This document shows positions 40,970 through 48,180 of a stretch of 64,000 bases of DNA, piece after piece. The stretch covers positions 124,001 through 188,000 of the forward strand of contig CAKUOS010000001.1 of NCBI GenBank assembly GCA_934670025.1, read 5' to 3'. The DNA is from an uncultured Oscillospiraceae bacterium (GTDB taxonomy: Bacteria; Bacillota; Clostridia; Oscillospirales; Oscillospiraceae). The stretch's first letter is position 1, and each line of letters begins with the position of its first letter. The notes below the pieces were generated by a model, which searched no databases, was not told where the DNA came from, and saw nothing but the letters and a program-made list of their open reading frames with translations. The position numbers were made by a program, and so were the translations under genes.

Positions 40970-41755
40970 ATGAAAATGAATCTGGAAAATTTAAGAGAAC
41001 GAAAAGGTTTTATCTGCGACATGGACGGCGTCATCTACCTCGGCAACCAGCTGCTGCCGGGTGTCAAGGAGTTCGTCACGTGGCTCAACGAGAGCGGCAA
41101 GCAGTTCCTGTTCCTGACCAACTCGTCCGAGCGTTCGCCCAAGGAGCTGCGGCAGAAGCTGCTGCGCATGGGCCTCGACGTCGGCGAAGAGCACTTCTAC
41201 ACCAGCGCGCTCGCCACCGCCGCCTTCATCCGCAGGCAGATGCCGGGCTGCACGGCGTATGTCATCGGCGCGCCGGGCCTTGTCAACGCGCTGTACGACG
41301 CAGGCATCACGATGAACGACGTCGACCCCGATTACGTCATCGTCGGCGAGACGGCAACGTATAACTTCGAAATGATCACCAAGGCCACGCGCCTGGTCCA
41401 GCGCGGCGCGCGCCTGATCGCCACGAATTCCGACCTCACCGGGCCGACCGAGTTCGGCATCGCGCCGGCCTGCCGGTGTCTCGTCGCGCCGGTCGAGCTT
41501 GCCACGGGCAAAAAGGCGTACTTCATGGGCAAGCCCAACCCGCTCATGATGCGCACGGGCCTGCATCTGCTCGGCGTCCACTCCGAAGAGGCCGCCATGA
41601 TCGGCGACCGCATGGACACCGACGTCATCGCGGGCATGGAGTCCGGTCTTTCGACCGTCCTCGTGCTCTCGGGCTGCACCCGCCGCGAAGAGGTCGACAA
41701 TTACCCCTACCGCCCGACGTACATCCTGAACGGCGTCGGTGACATCCCCGGCTGA
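40970..41755 (+). CDS. HAD-IIA family phosphatase (NagD-like)
   Basis: A 261-residue HAD hydrolase. GFICDMDGVIYLGNQLLPG is motif I with the aspartate nucleophile, FLTNSSERSP is motif II, GKPNPLMM supplies the motif III lysine and MIGDRMDTDV is motif IV. The C2A cap spans about residues 80-180. Members dephosphorylate nucleotides, p-nitrophenyl phosphate or glycolytic by-products. GAGAGGAG precedes the ATG at 40970; a second ATG two codons later is also possible. Single-gene unit with its own promoter and terminator. Confidence 0.9.
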   Translation: MKMNLENLRERKGFICDMDGVIYLGNQLLPGVKEFVTWLNESGKQFLFLTNSSERSPKELRQKLLRMGLDVGEEHFYTSALATAAFIRRQMPGCTAYVIGAPGLVNALYDAGITMNDVDPDYVIVGETATYNFEMITKATRLVQRGARLIATNSDLTGPTEFGIAPACRCLVAPVELATGKKAYFMGKPNPLMMRTGLHLLGVHSEEAAMIGDRMDTDVIAGMESGLSTVLVLSGCTRREEVDNYPYRPTYILNGVGDIPG

Positions 41756-41772
41756 ACCCGATCCGATCCACA

Positions 41773-41802
41773 CGGCCGCGCCTCCTGCGCGGCCGCTTTT
41801 TC
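41773..41802 (+). terminator. Terminator after HAD-IIA gene
   Basis: A 9-bp GC-only stem CGGCCGCGC / GCGCGGCCG with loop CTCCT, followed by CTTTTT. Confidence 0.88.
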
Positions 41803-41818
41803 GCGCGTTTTCGCCCGT

Positions 41819-41848
41819 TTGTCCACAGTTTCCACAGTTTTGTCCACA
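41819..41848 (+). other. Cluster of three DnaA-box-like sequences
   Basis: TTGTCCACA (41819-41827), GTTTCCACA (41828-41836) and TTGTCCACA (41840-41848) follow one another in the same orientation in the 224-bp gap before the noc-like gene. The general DnaA box is TTATNCACA; TTGTCCACA is the form known from GC-rich Streptomyces. A cluster this tight could bind DnaA as a regulatory, titration or origin element. No AT-rich unwinding region as expected for a full oriC is obvious. Confidence 0.5.
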
Positions 41849-41979
41849 TCTTGTGTCCTTCGGTCATTTCACCCCACAATTTCTTGTGTTCCGCCGTCCG
41901 GATTCGTGCGTTTTTTTGCGCGGCCTGTCCTACAATACTGTAAGAAGTCCTTGCAGAGGGGAGTCGGAGAGAAGTCGTC

Positions 41980-42795
41980 ATGGCAAAGATCAAAAGCCCG
42001 TCGGTGCTGGGTTCGGGCCGGGTCCAATACCTCCCGGCCGCGCGCATTCGGCCCAATCCCTTACAGCCGCGCACGCATTTTGACGCCGCGGGGTTGCAGG
42101 AGCTGGCCGACAGCATCCGCCAGTACGGCATTTTGCAGCCCCTGACCGTGCGCAAAGCCGGCGGCGCGTATGAACTCGTCGCGGGAGAGCGGCGTCTGCG
42201 CGCGGCGCGTCTTGCCGGGCTGACGGAGGTGCCGTGCCTGCTGGCCGACGTCGACGACGCCTCCTCCGGGATGCTCGCGCTGGTGGAAAATCTCCAGCGC
42301 CGCGACCTCGATTACATCGAGGAGGCCGAGGGCCTCCGGCGCCTCATGCAGCAATACCGCCTCAGCCAGGAGCAGGCCGCGCGCCGCATCGGAAAGAGCC
42401 AGTCCGCCGTCGCCAACAAGCTGCGCATCCTGCGCCATCCGCCGGCCGTTTTGCAGGCGCTGCGCGAAAACGGCCTGACCGAGCGCCATGCGCGCGCGCT
42501 TTTAAAGCTGCCTGACGAGCAGACCTGCCTGCGCGTCATCGCGCGCATCGCGCAGGAGGACTGGACTGTCGCCAGAACGGAGCAGTACATCGCCTCGCTC
42601 CTCGCGCCCGCACAGCAGCGGCGGGCGCTCGGCGGCTTCCGCCTGCGCGACGTGCGCGTCTTCTTCAATTCCATCGATCATCAGCTCGCGCTCGTCCGCG
42701 CCGCCGGCATCGACGCCGCCCGTGAGCAGCACGAGACGGATCAGGAGATCGTCCTCACCATCCGCATCCCCAAACAGCCCCCGCCGTCCCGCTGA
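41980..42795 (+). CDS. noc: ParB/Noc-family nucleoid protein
   Basis: A 271-residue ParB-like CTPase. The N-terminal ParB fold has IRPNPLQPRTHFDAAGLQELADSIRQYGILQPLTVRK and GERRLRAARLAGL; the helix-turn-helix is LSQEQAARRIGKSQSAVANKLRILRHP. The true ParB with parA and parS lies 18 kb away (59593-60471), and this copy has no parA beside it, so it fits Noc, the nucleoid occlusion paralogue that blocks division over the chromosome. No Noc-binding palindrome was noticed. The upstream gap carries the DnaA-box-like cluster and TACAAT (-10) near 41931. Confidence 0.8.
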   Translation: MAKIKSPSVLGSGRVQYLPAARIRPNPLQPRTHFDAAGLQELADSIRQYGILQPLTVRKAGGAYELVAGERRLRAARLAGLTEVPCLLADVDDASSGMLALVENLQRRDLDYIEEAEGLRRLMQQYRLSQEQAARRIGKSQSAVANKLRILRHPPAVLQALRENGLTERHARALLKLPDEQTCLRVIARIAQEDWTVARTEQYIASLLAPAQQRRALGGFRLRDVRVFFNSIDHQLALVRAAGIDAAREQHETDQEIVLTIRIPKQPPPSR

Positions 42796-42796
42796 T

Positions 42797-42833
42797 CCGC
42801 AGCCGCGCAGACCCGGCTGCGGAACTTTTTTTT
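42797..42833 (+). terminator. Terminator after noc
   Basis: An 8-bp stem CCGCAGCC / GGCTGCGG with a 10-nt loop, followed by AACTTTTTTTT, starting 2 nt after the stop codon. Confidence 0.88.
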
Positions 42834-43030
42834 GCAAATTTTTTATGCGCCGTTCGCCAGCGTCGAAATGTTGTTTTCTGTTTGTTCTTTTCGCATTCCA
42901 CCGCTTCGGACTGTGATGTTATTTCTGATATCCCGGCATTCAGGGCTTATATAGGCAAAACGCCGAATCCGTTCGATCTCCGCCTCCGGAAATCAGGCAG
43001 TTTTTTAGTGGAAGTGAAAACTTTTTTAGA
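42834..43030. other. Intergenic stretch without recognisable feature
   Basis: Between the noc terminator and the ppdK promoter the sequence is less GC-rich than its surroundings. No credible ORF with ribosome-binding site, hairpin or repeat was seen. Confidence 0.5.
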
Positions 43031-43058
43031 TTGCAATGCCGCAAAAGTATGCTATAGT
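43031..43058 (+). promoter_or_regulatory. ppdK promoter
   Basis: TTGCAA (43031-43036), 16-nt spacer, TATAGT (43053-43058). A leader of about 85 nt follows, with CAGGAAAGGGG before the ATG at 43150. Confidence 0.7.
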
Positions 43059-43149
43059 ATGTATTTGTCTGAATGATCTGAACAAGAAAACAGGATAGAA
43101 AAAGCGCGGCGGAGCCTGCCGCGTTTTACACAGGAAAGGGGTTAACCAA

Positions 43150-45792
43150 ATGTCTCACAAGTATGTTTATCTGTTCTCCGAGGGCAACGGCCATATGCGC
43201 GAGCTGCTCGGCGGCAAGGGCGCGAACCTGGCCGAAATGACCAACCTCGGTATGCCTGTCCCGCAGGGCTTCACCATCACCACCGAGGCCTGCACGCAGT
43301 ATTATAAGGACGATCACCAGATCAACGCCGAGATCGAGGCCGAGATCATGGAGTACGTTGAAAAGCTCGAAGAGATGACCGGCAAAAAGTTCGGCGATCT
43401 CTACAACCCGCTGCTCGTCTCCGTCCGTTCCGGTGCGCGCGCGTCCATGCCCGGCATGATGGACACCATCCTGAACCTTGGCCTCAACGACGAAGTCGTC
43501 GTCGCCTTCGCCAAGAAGACCAACAATCCCCGCTTCGCTTACGACTCCTACCGCCGCTTCATCCAGATGTACTCCGACGTCGTCATGGAGGTCGGCAAGA
43601 AGTATTTCGAGCAGCTCATCGACGAGATGAAGGCAAAAAAGGGCGTCACGCTCGACACCGAGCTCGACGCGGACGATCTGCGCAATCTGGCCGAGATGTT
43701 CAAGGCCGAATATAAGGAAAAGCTCGGCGAAGAGTTCCCGCAGGACCCGAAAATGCAGCTCATGGGCGCCATCAAGGCCGTCTTCCGCTCCTGGGACAAC
43801 CCGCGCGCGATCTACTACCGCCGCATGAACGATATCCCCTCCGATTGGGGCACCGCCGTCAACGTCCAGTCCATGGTCTTCGGCAATACCGGCGATACCT
43901 CCGGTACCGGCGTCGCCTTCACCCGTAACCCGGCCACCGGCGAAAAGAAGCTGTTCGGCGAATTCCTGATGAACGCCCAGGGCGAAGACGTCGTCGCCGG
44001 CGTCCGCACCCCGCAGACCATCGACCAGCTGGCCGAGGTCATGCCCGAGGCTTACAAGCAGTTCACCGACATCTGCGCCAAGCTCGAATATCACTACCGC
44101 GATATGCAGGATATGGAGTTCACCATCGAGGACAAGAAACTCTATATGCTCCAGACCCGCAACGGCAAGCGCACCGCGGCCGCCGCGATGAAGATCGCCT
44201 GCGACCTCGTCGACGAAGGCATGATCACCGAAAAAGAGGCCGTCGCCATGATCGACCCGAAGAGCCTCGATTCGCTCCTGCACCCGACGTTCGATCCCGC
44301 CGCCCTCAAAAAGGCCAAGGTCGTCGGCACTGGACTCGCAGCCTCTCCGGGCGCAGCCTGCGGCAAGATCGTCTTCTCCGCCGACACCGCCACCGACTGG
44401 GCCAAGAACGGCATCAAGGTCGTCCTGGTCCGTCTCGAGACCTCTCCCGAGGACATCGAGGGTATGCACTACGCGCAGGGCGTCCTGACCGTCCGCGGCG
44501 GCATGACCTCCCACGCGGCCGTCGTTGCCCGCGGCATGGGCACGTGCTGCGTCTCCGGCTGCGGCGCGATCAAGATGGACGAAGAAAACAAGAAGTTCGA
44601 GCTCGCCGGCAAGACCTATAAGGAAGGCGACTGGATCTCCATCGACGGCTCCACCGGCAACATCTACGGTGAAAAGATCAAGACCGCCGAGGCTTCCATC
44701 TCCGGTGACTTCAACCGCCTCATGAGCTGGGCCGATAAGTTCCGCAAGCTCAAGGTCCGCACCAACGCCGACACGCCGCACGACGCCGCGCAGGCGGCCT
44801 CCTTCGGCGCGGAAGGCATCGGCCTGTGCCGTACCGAGCATATGTTCTTCGAGGCTGACCGCATCAAGGCCATGCGTGAGATGATCGTCTCCGAAAACTC
44901 CGAGCAGCGCGAAAAGGCGCTGGCCAAGCTCGAGCCGATCCAGCAGAGCGACTTTGAGGCCATCTACGAGGCCATGAAGGGCCGCCCGGTCACCATCCGC
45001 CTGCTCGACCCGCCTCTGCATGAGTTCGTCCCGACCGACCCGAAGGATATCGAAGATCTGGCCGGGGAAATGGGCCTGACCGTCGAGCATCTGAACCAGG
45101 TCATCGCCGGCCTGCACGAATTCAACCCCATGATGGGCCACCGCGGCTGCCGTCTGGACGTCACGTTCCCCGAAATCGCCAAGATGCAGACCGCCGCCAT
45201 CATCAAGGCCGCGCTGGCCGTCCGTGCGCGCCGCCCGGCTTGGAAGATCACGCCGGAGATCATGGTCCCGCTGGTCGGCGAAGAGCGCGAGCTGGCTTTC
45301 GTCAAGTCCGTCATCGACAAGACCGCGAAGAAGATCATCAAGGAAGCCGGCAGCGACATGACCTACAAGGTCGGCACCATGATCGAGATCCCGCGCGCCG
45401 CGCTGACCGCCGACGCCATCGCCCGCGAGGCCGAGTTCTTCTCCTTCGGCACCAACGACCTCACGCAGATGACCTTCGGCTTCTCGCGTGACGACGCCGG
45501 CAAGTTCCTCGCCTCCTATTATGACCGCAAGATCTACGAGTCCGATCCGTTCTCCAAGCTCGATCAGGCCGGCGTCGGCCGTCTGGTCAAGATGGCGGCT
45601 GAGCTCGGCCGCGAGACGCGCCCGGACATCAAGCTCGGCATCTGCGGCGAGCAGGGCGGCGATCCCTCGACCGTCGAGTTCTGCCACAAGATCGGCCTGA
45701 GCTACGTCTCCTGCAGCCCGTTCCGTGTTCCCATCGCCCGCCTCGCCGCCGCGCAGGCCGCGATCAAGGCCGGTGACTGCACCGAAGACTGA
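43150..45792 (+). CDS. ppdK: Pyruvate, phosphate dikinase
   Basis: An 880-residue PPDK, full length for the family (about 875). It interconverts pyruvate + ATP + Pi and PEP + AMP + PPi, central to PPi-linked glycolysis in anaerobes. The N-terminal ATP-grasp region has GGKGANLAEM, SVRSGARASMPGMMDTILNLG and GTGVAFTRNPATGEK. The swivelling phosphohistidine domain is RGGMTSHAAVVARGMG, with the catalytic histidine at residue 455 by count from the ATG, as in Clostridium symbiosum. The C-terminal PEP barrel has EGIGLCRTEHMF, NPMMGHRGCRL, FSFGTNDLTQMTFG and the CGEQGGDP lid. Monocistronic. Confidence 0.98.
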   Translation: MSHKYVYLFSEGNGHMRELLGGKGANLAEMTNLGMPVPQGFTITTEACTQYYKDDHQINAEIEAEIMEYVEKLEEMTGKKFGDLYNPLLVSVRSGARASMPGMMDTILNLGLNDEVVVAFAKKTNNPRFAYDSYRRFIQMYSDVVMEVGKKYFEQLIDEMKAKKGVTLDTELDADDLRNLAEMFKAEYKEKLGEEFPQDPKMQLMGAIKAVFRSWDNPRAIYYRRMNDIPSDWGTAVNVQSMVFGNTGDTSGTGVAFTRNPATGEKKLFGEFLMNAQGEDVVAGVRTPQTIDQLAEVMPEAYKQFTDICAKLEYHYRDMQDMEFTIEDKKLYMLQTRNGKRTAAAAMKIACDLVDEGMITEKEAVAMIDPKSLDSLLHPTFDPAALKKAKVVGTGLAASPGAACGKIVFSADTATDWAKNGIKVVLVRLETSPEDIEGMHYAQGVLTVRGGMTSHAAVVARGMGTCCVSGCGAIKMDEENKKFELAGKTYKEGDWISIDGSTGNIYGEKIKTAEASISGDFNRLMSWADKFRKLKVRTNADTPHDAAQAASFGAEGIGLCRTEHMFFEADRIKAMREMIVSENSEQREKALAKLEPIQQSDFEAIYEAMKGRPVTIRLLDPPLHEFVPTDPKDIEDLAGEMGLTVEHLNQVIAGLHEFNPMMGHRGCRLDVTFPEIAKMQTAAIIKAALAVRARRPAWKITPEIMVPLVGEERELAFVKSVIDKTAKKIIKEAGSDMTYKVGTMIEIPRAALTADAIAREAEFFSFGTNDLTQMTFGFSRDDAGKFLASYYDRKIYESDPFSKLDQAGVGRLVKMAAELGRETRPDIKLGICGEQGGDPSTVEFCHKIGLSYVSCSPFRVPIARLAAAQAAIKAGDCTED

Positions 45793-45813
45793 TCCCCCGC
45801 ATTTTCATCAAAC

Positions 45814-45849
45814 AACCCATCCTCCCCAACCGGGGAGGACGGGTTTCTT
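45814..45849 (+). terminator. Terminator after ppdK
   Basis: A long hairpin (AACCC-A-TCCTCCCC / GGGGAGGA-C-GGGTT) with a short AACC loop, followed by TTCTTC. Confidence 0.75.
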
Positions 45850-45873
45850 CTCCCGCACGCAGAGCCGCACCTC

Positions 45874-45898
45874 GTAGGGGCCGATGCCCACATCGGCC
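45874..45898. repeat. Dispersed hairpin repeat, single copy of the 4454 element end
   Basis: These 25 bases begin GTAGGGGCCGATGCCCAC and finish ATCGGCC; they match the terminal arms of the element at 4454-4634. The unit is itself a hairpin (GGCCGATG-CCCA-CATCGGCC). Confidence 0.7.
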
Positions 45899-45902
45899 CG
45901 TC

Positions 45903-45970
45903 CTGCGCCCGCAGGCACACGCCGCAAATTTTTGAGCACCGATTGGGCCGTCGGAGACCCGTCGGAAACG
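45903..45970. repeat. Degenerate intergenic repeat, copy A
   Basis: The segment around GCAAATTTTTGAGCACCGATT and GATTGGGCCGTCGGAGAC (45941-45958) recurs in the gap after the kinase-like gene: a diverged copy at about 47888-47945 (GCAAATTTCTTCCGCACCGATT) and the exact 18-mer at 48087-48104. It is non-coding. Confidence 0.55.
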
Positions 45971-46020
45971 CAAACGAATCTTGCGTTTTGGTCTTTGCAA
46001 AAAATCTCCTTCTATCCGCA

Positions 46021-46054
46021 AAGCGCCTTCTCCTGTCGGGGAAGGCGCTTTTTT
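46021..46054. terminator. Bidirectional terminator between ppdK and XRE gene
   Basis: A 10-bp perfect stem AAGCGCCTTC / GAAGGCGCTT, 10-nt loop, followed by TTTT; it touches the XRE stop codon. Confidence 0.8.
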
Positions 46055-46376
46055 ACTGCTCCTGCAACAAAAACGCGATATACCGCTCCGCGGCGGCGCG
46101 GCTCTGCTCGTCCAGCCGGTCCCATTGCGCCAGATGCGCCTTCTGCGCGTCCGTCAGCGCGGCCCAGCCGCCGTCGTCGGCAAAAAACTGACACAGCGAG
46201 ATGCCGAACCCCCGGCACAGCTTCTCCAGCGTCGGGATCGACGGCATATTTTCCTTGCTCAGCATCGTGCTGAGCGTCGAGTATGGGATCCCGCTCTGCT
46301 TGGCAAGACGATAGTAAGTCCACCCCCGCGCGCTGCACAACTCCCGGATCCGTGCGATCACGGCAAAATCCTGCAT
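46053..46376 (-). CDS. XRE-family transcriptional regulator
   Basis: A 107-residue protein with an N-terminal helix-turn-helix of the Cro/C1 type: VIARIRELCSARGWTYYRLAKQSGIPYSTLSTMLSKENMPSIPTLEKLCRGFGISLCQFF (about 5-64), then a short C-terminal helix region (WDRLDEQSRAAAERYIAFLL) likely for dimerisation. ATG at 46376 has GGAGGA 6 nt upstream; the longer frame with four more codons is less well placed. It is the only gene on its transcript; its target is unknown, but it is divergent from the 40-codon ORF. Confidence 0.85.
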   Translation of the reverse strand: MQDFAVIARIRELCSARGWTYYRLAKQSGIPYSTLSTMLSKENMPSIPTLEKLCRGFGISLCQFFADDGGWAALTDAQKAHLAQWDRLDEQSRAAAERYIAFLLQEQ

Positions 46377-46458
46377 ATATCGTCCTCCCAATCAAACTAC
46401 CACCTATTCTACCCGGAATGACGATTTCCCGTTAGATTATATTTTCCGTATTCTTTTG

Positions 46459-46487
46459 TTGAATTTATGTCGAATATCCGTTATAAT
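46459..46487 (+). promoter_or_regulatory. Promoter of the 40-codon ORF
   Basis: TTGAAT (46459-46464), 17-nt spacer, TATAAT (46482-46487); transcription should begin near 46494, just at the Shine-Dalgarno, so the leader would be very short. Confidence 0.65.
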
Positions 46488-46506
46488 CGCATCGGGAGGA
46501 TTTTCC

Positions 46507-46629
46507 ATGTTTCGGATGGGTAATCTGAGGTTTTCGGCATTCTCCGCGGCCGTGTCTGCGCTGTTTTTTCAAAATCGTCCCGGTTTTTCCTATTTTACCG
46601 GAAATTGCTTCGGAATTCCGCCAAAATGA
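46507..46629 (+). CDS. Putative 40-residue Phe-rich peptide
   Basis: ATG at 46507 lies 6 nt after GGGAGGA (46494-46500) and downstream of a good promoter. The product starts MFRMGNLRFSAFSAAVSALF and ends GNCFGIPPK; it has eight Phe in 40 residues and no family I recognise. A downstream GTCCCGG / CCGGGAC pair could form a hairpin with the sequence after the stop. It may be a leader peptide for the kinase-like gene, a small membrane-active peptide, or a chance ORF. It is not conserved knowledge, only sequence signals. Confidence 0.45.
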   Translation: MFRMGNLRFSAFSAAVSALFFQNRPGFSYFTGNCFGIPPK

Positions 46630-46644
46630 TCTGCTTTCCGGGAC

Positions 46645-46673
46645 TTGAATTTTTCGACAAATTTCGCTATCAT
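46645..46673 (+). promoter_or_regulatory. Promoter of kinase-like ATPase gene
   Basis: TTGAAT (46645-46650), 17-nt spacer, TATCAT (46668-46673). Confidence 0.65.
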
Positions 46674-46746
46674 GGAGAAGCAAATACGCCCGTTGCGTGT
46701 AAACCTGCGCGCATCGCGCAAGCTACCTCAAAAGGAGGGCCGCTGT

Positions 46747-47838
46747 ATGCCGCTTTCATCTGAAGATTTCCACACGCTCTACGACGCCGCCGCGCAGCCC
46801 GTGCTGCTCGTGCAGGCCGGTCAGATCGCTGCGTGCAGCGCGGCTGTGCCGCCGTCCGTCGCGCCGGGACGCGCGCTGCGCACGCTCCTGCCCGATGGGC
46901 AGACGCTCCCGGATTCGTTCGAAGCCGTGCCCTGCCGCTTCTCCGTCTGCCTGCCGGAGGGCGTGTGCGCCGCCAATACGCAGCCGCTGGACGGCTGCGT
47001 CCTCGTCTTCCTTTCGCTGCCGCAGGAGGCCGCAGGCGCCGCCGCGCTCGAACGTGCCGCGCTCGCCGTCAATCTCCCGCTCAGCAGCATCACCGCCGCC
47101 GCATCCGCGCTCACGCCGCTTCTGACCGGCGTGGAGGATCCCGCGCAGCGCCGCAGCCTTTCCGAGATCAGCCGCGCATATTATCAGCTTCTTCGCCTTT
47201 CGAGCGATCTTTCCGAGTTCAGCCGCGTCCTGCGCAGCGGTCTGCGGATGTCCGCAGAGAAAGACGACCTCGGCGCGTTCCTCGCCGAGGTCTGTATGCA
47301 CGCCGACAGCCTCTGTGCCGCCGCCGGCCGTACCCTGCAATATGAGCTTCCCGCCGCGCCGGTGCCCGCGTGGTTCGACCGCCGCCTCATCCGCCGTGCG
47401 GTGCTTGCGCTTTTGTCCAACGCGGTCAAATTCTCCGCGCCCGGCAGCACCATCCGCCTGACGCTCACCCGGATGCACCAGCGCGCCTGCATCCGCGTCA
47501 CCGACACGGGCGACGGCATGGACGCGCACACGCTTGCGGGCGCGTTCCGCCGCGCCGCCGAATCGCCAACGCCCGGCGACGCGCGCATCGGCGCGGGCTT
47601 CAGTCTTCCGCTGGTCGAGGCCATCGCACAGGCGCACGGCGGCTCGCTGCTGCTGCAATCCACGCCGCAGCAGGGGACCGACGTCTGCCTCACGCTGCCG
47701 CTCGGTCAGCCGAAGGACGCCTCACTCTTAAAATCGCCCTTCGTCCACGTCGACCGCACGAGCGGCTTCCCGGCCGAGCTTGTCGGCCTGGCCGACGTGC
47801 TGCCTCCGGAGTGCTTCGACCTCCGCGGCCTGCTGTGA
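46747..47838 (+). CDS. Histidine-kinase-like ATPase without phosphoacceptor histidine
   Basis: A 363-residue soluble protein. Residues 1-110 look like a degenerate PAS-type sensor; 115-180 correspond to the dimerisation helices; 190-320 are a HATPase_c domain with N box (LLSNAVKFSAPGS), G1 (DTGDGMD) and G2 (GAGFSLPLVEAIAQAHGG). Where a kinase has SHELRTPL this protein reads ALAVNLPLSS, with no histidine. It may be a pseudokinase that binds ATP and regulates a partner. No response regulator lies beside it. AAAGGAGGG precedes the ATG at 46747 by 7 nt. Confidence 0.8.
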   Translation: MPLSSEDFHTLYDAAAQPVLLVQAGQIAACSAAVPPSVAPGRALRTLLPDGQTLPDSFEAVPCRFSVCLPEGVCAANTQPLDGCVLVFLSLPQEAAGAAALERAALAVNLPLSSITAAASALTPLLTGVEDPAQRRSLSEISRAYYQLLRLSSDLSEFSRVLRSGLRMSAEKDDLGAFLAEVCMHADSLCAAAGRTLQYELPAAPVPAWFDRRLIRRAVLALLSNAVKFSAPGSTIRLTLTRMHQRACIRVTDTGDGMDAHTLAGAFRRAAESPTPGDARIGAGFSLPLVEAIAQAHGGSLLLQSTPQQGTDVCLTLPLGQPKDASLLKSPFVHVDRTSGFPAELVGLADVLPPECFDLRGLL

Positions 47839-47854
47839 TCGCTTCTTCCTTTCC

Positions 47855-47888
47855 AAAATGCAGACCACGTCTGCATTTTGTTTTTCTT
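47855..47888 (+). terminator. Terminator after kinase-like gene
   Basis: An 11-bp perfect stem AAAATGCAGAC / GTCTGCATTTT with loop CAC, followed by GTTTTTCTT. Confidence 0.9.
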
Positions 47889-47945
47889 GCGTCCGCAGAC
47901 GCACACTGCAAATTTCTTCCGCACCGATTCAGCCGTCACAAACAA
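47888..47945. repeat. Degenerate intergenic repeat, copy B
   Basis: TGCGTCCGCAGACGCACACTGC and GCAAATTTCTTCCGCACC match copy A at 45903-45970 with scattered changes. Confidence 0.5.
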
Positions 47946-47981
47946 TGGCGTGCTCTTTCGGCAGTCCTTTACCGATAGGCA

Positions 47982-48014
47982 AAAGGGACGGCGTAGAAGG
48001 CCGTCCCTTTTTTG
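47982..48014 (+). terminator. Terminator-like hairpin in the 47.84-48.18 kb gap
   Basis: A 12-bp perfect stem AAAAGGGACGGC / GCCGTCCCTTTT with a 7-nt loop and a T6 tail. No gene immediately upstream needs it, so it may end a small unrecognised transcript. Confidence 0.65.
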
Positions 48015-48059
48015 AGTAGATACGTGACGGCGGTCTTTGCGCAGAAGCACTCTTTTCTC

Positions 48060-48104
48060 CCCAATCTTTTCTCTTGCGAGAGAAAAGATTGGGCCGTCGG
48101 AGAC
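48060..48104. repeat. Perfect 15-bp stem-loop and repeat 18-mer (copy C)
   Basis: CCCAATCTTTTCTCT / AGAGAAAAGATTGGG with loop TGCG (48060-48093) overlaps the 18-mer GATTGGGCCGTCGGAGAC (48087-48104) shared with 45941-45958. Confidence 0.65.
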
Positions 48105-48138
48105 ATATCGGAAGCAGCCGCTCCTCCATCACGCGCAA

Positions 48139-48166
48139 AGGCCCTGTTCCGTCTGGAACAGGGCCT
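48139..48166. terminator. Hairpin terminator after MFS gene
   Basis: A 12-bp perfect stem AGGCCCTGTTCC / GGAACAGGGCCT with loop GTCT, 14 nt beyond the MFS stop codon. It lacks a clear T run on the minus strand. Confidence 0.65.
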
Positions 48167-48180
48167 CTTGATTTCCTGAT

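Noticed and set aside
41819-41979. Full oriC
   Set aside because: Only three DnaA-box-like sites, no AT-rich unwinding region and no dnaA or dnaN beside it; reported only as a DnaA-box cluster.
43126-45687. 853-codon open frame on the minus strand across ppdK
   Set aside because: It is the antisense shadow of ppdK in GC-rich DNA. Its translation is low-complexity and rich in Asp, Gly, Leu and Val with no recognisable domain, and ppdK is certain.
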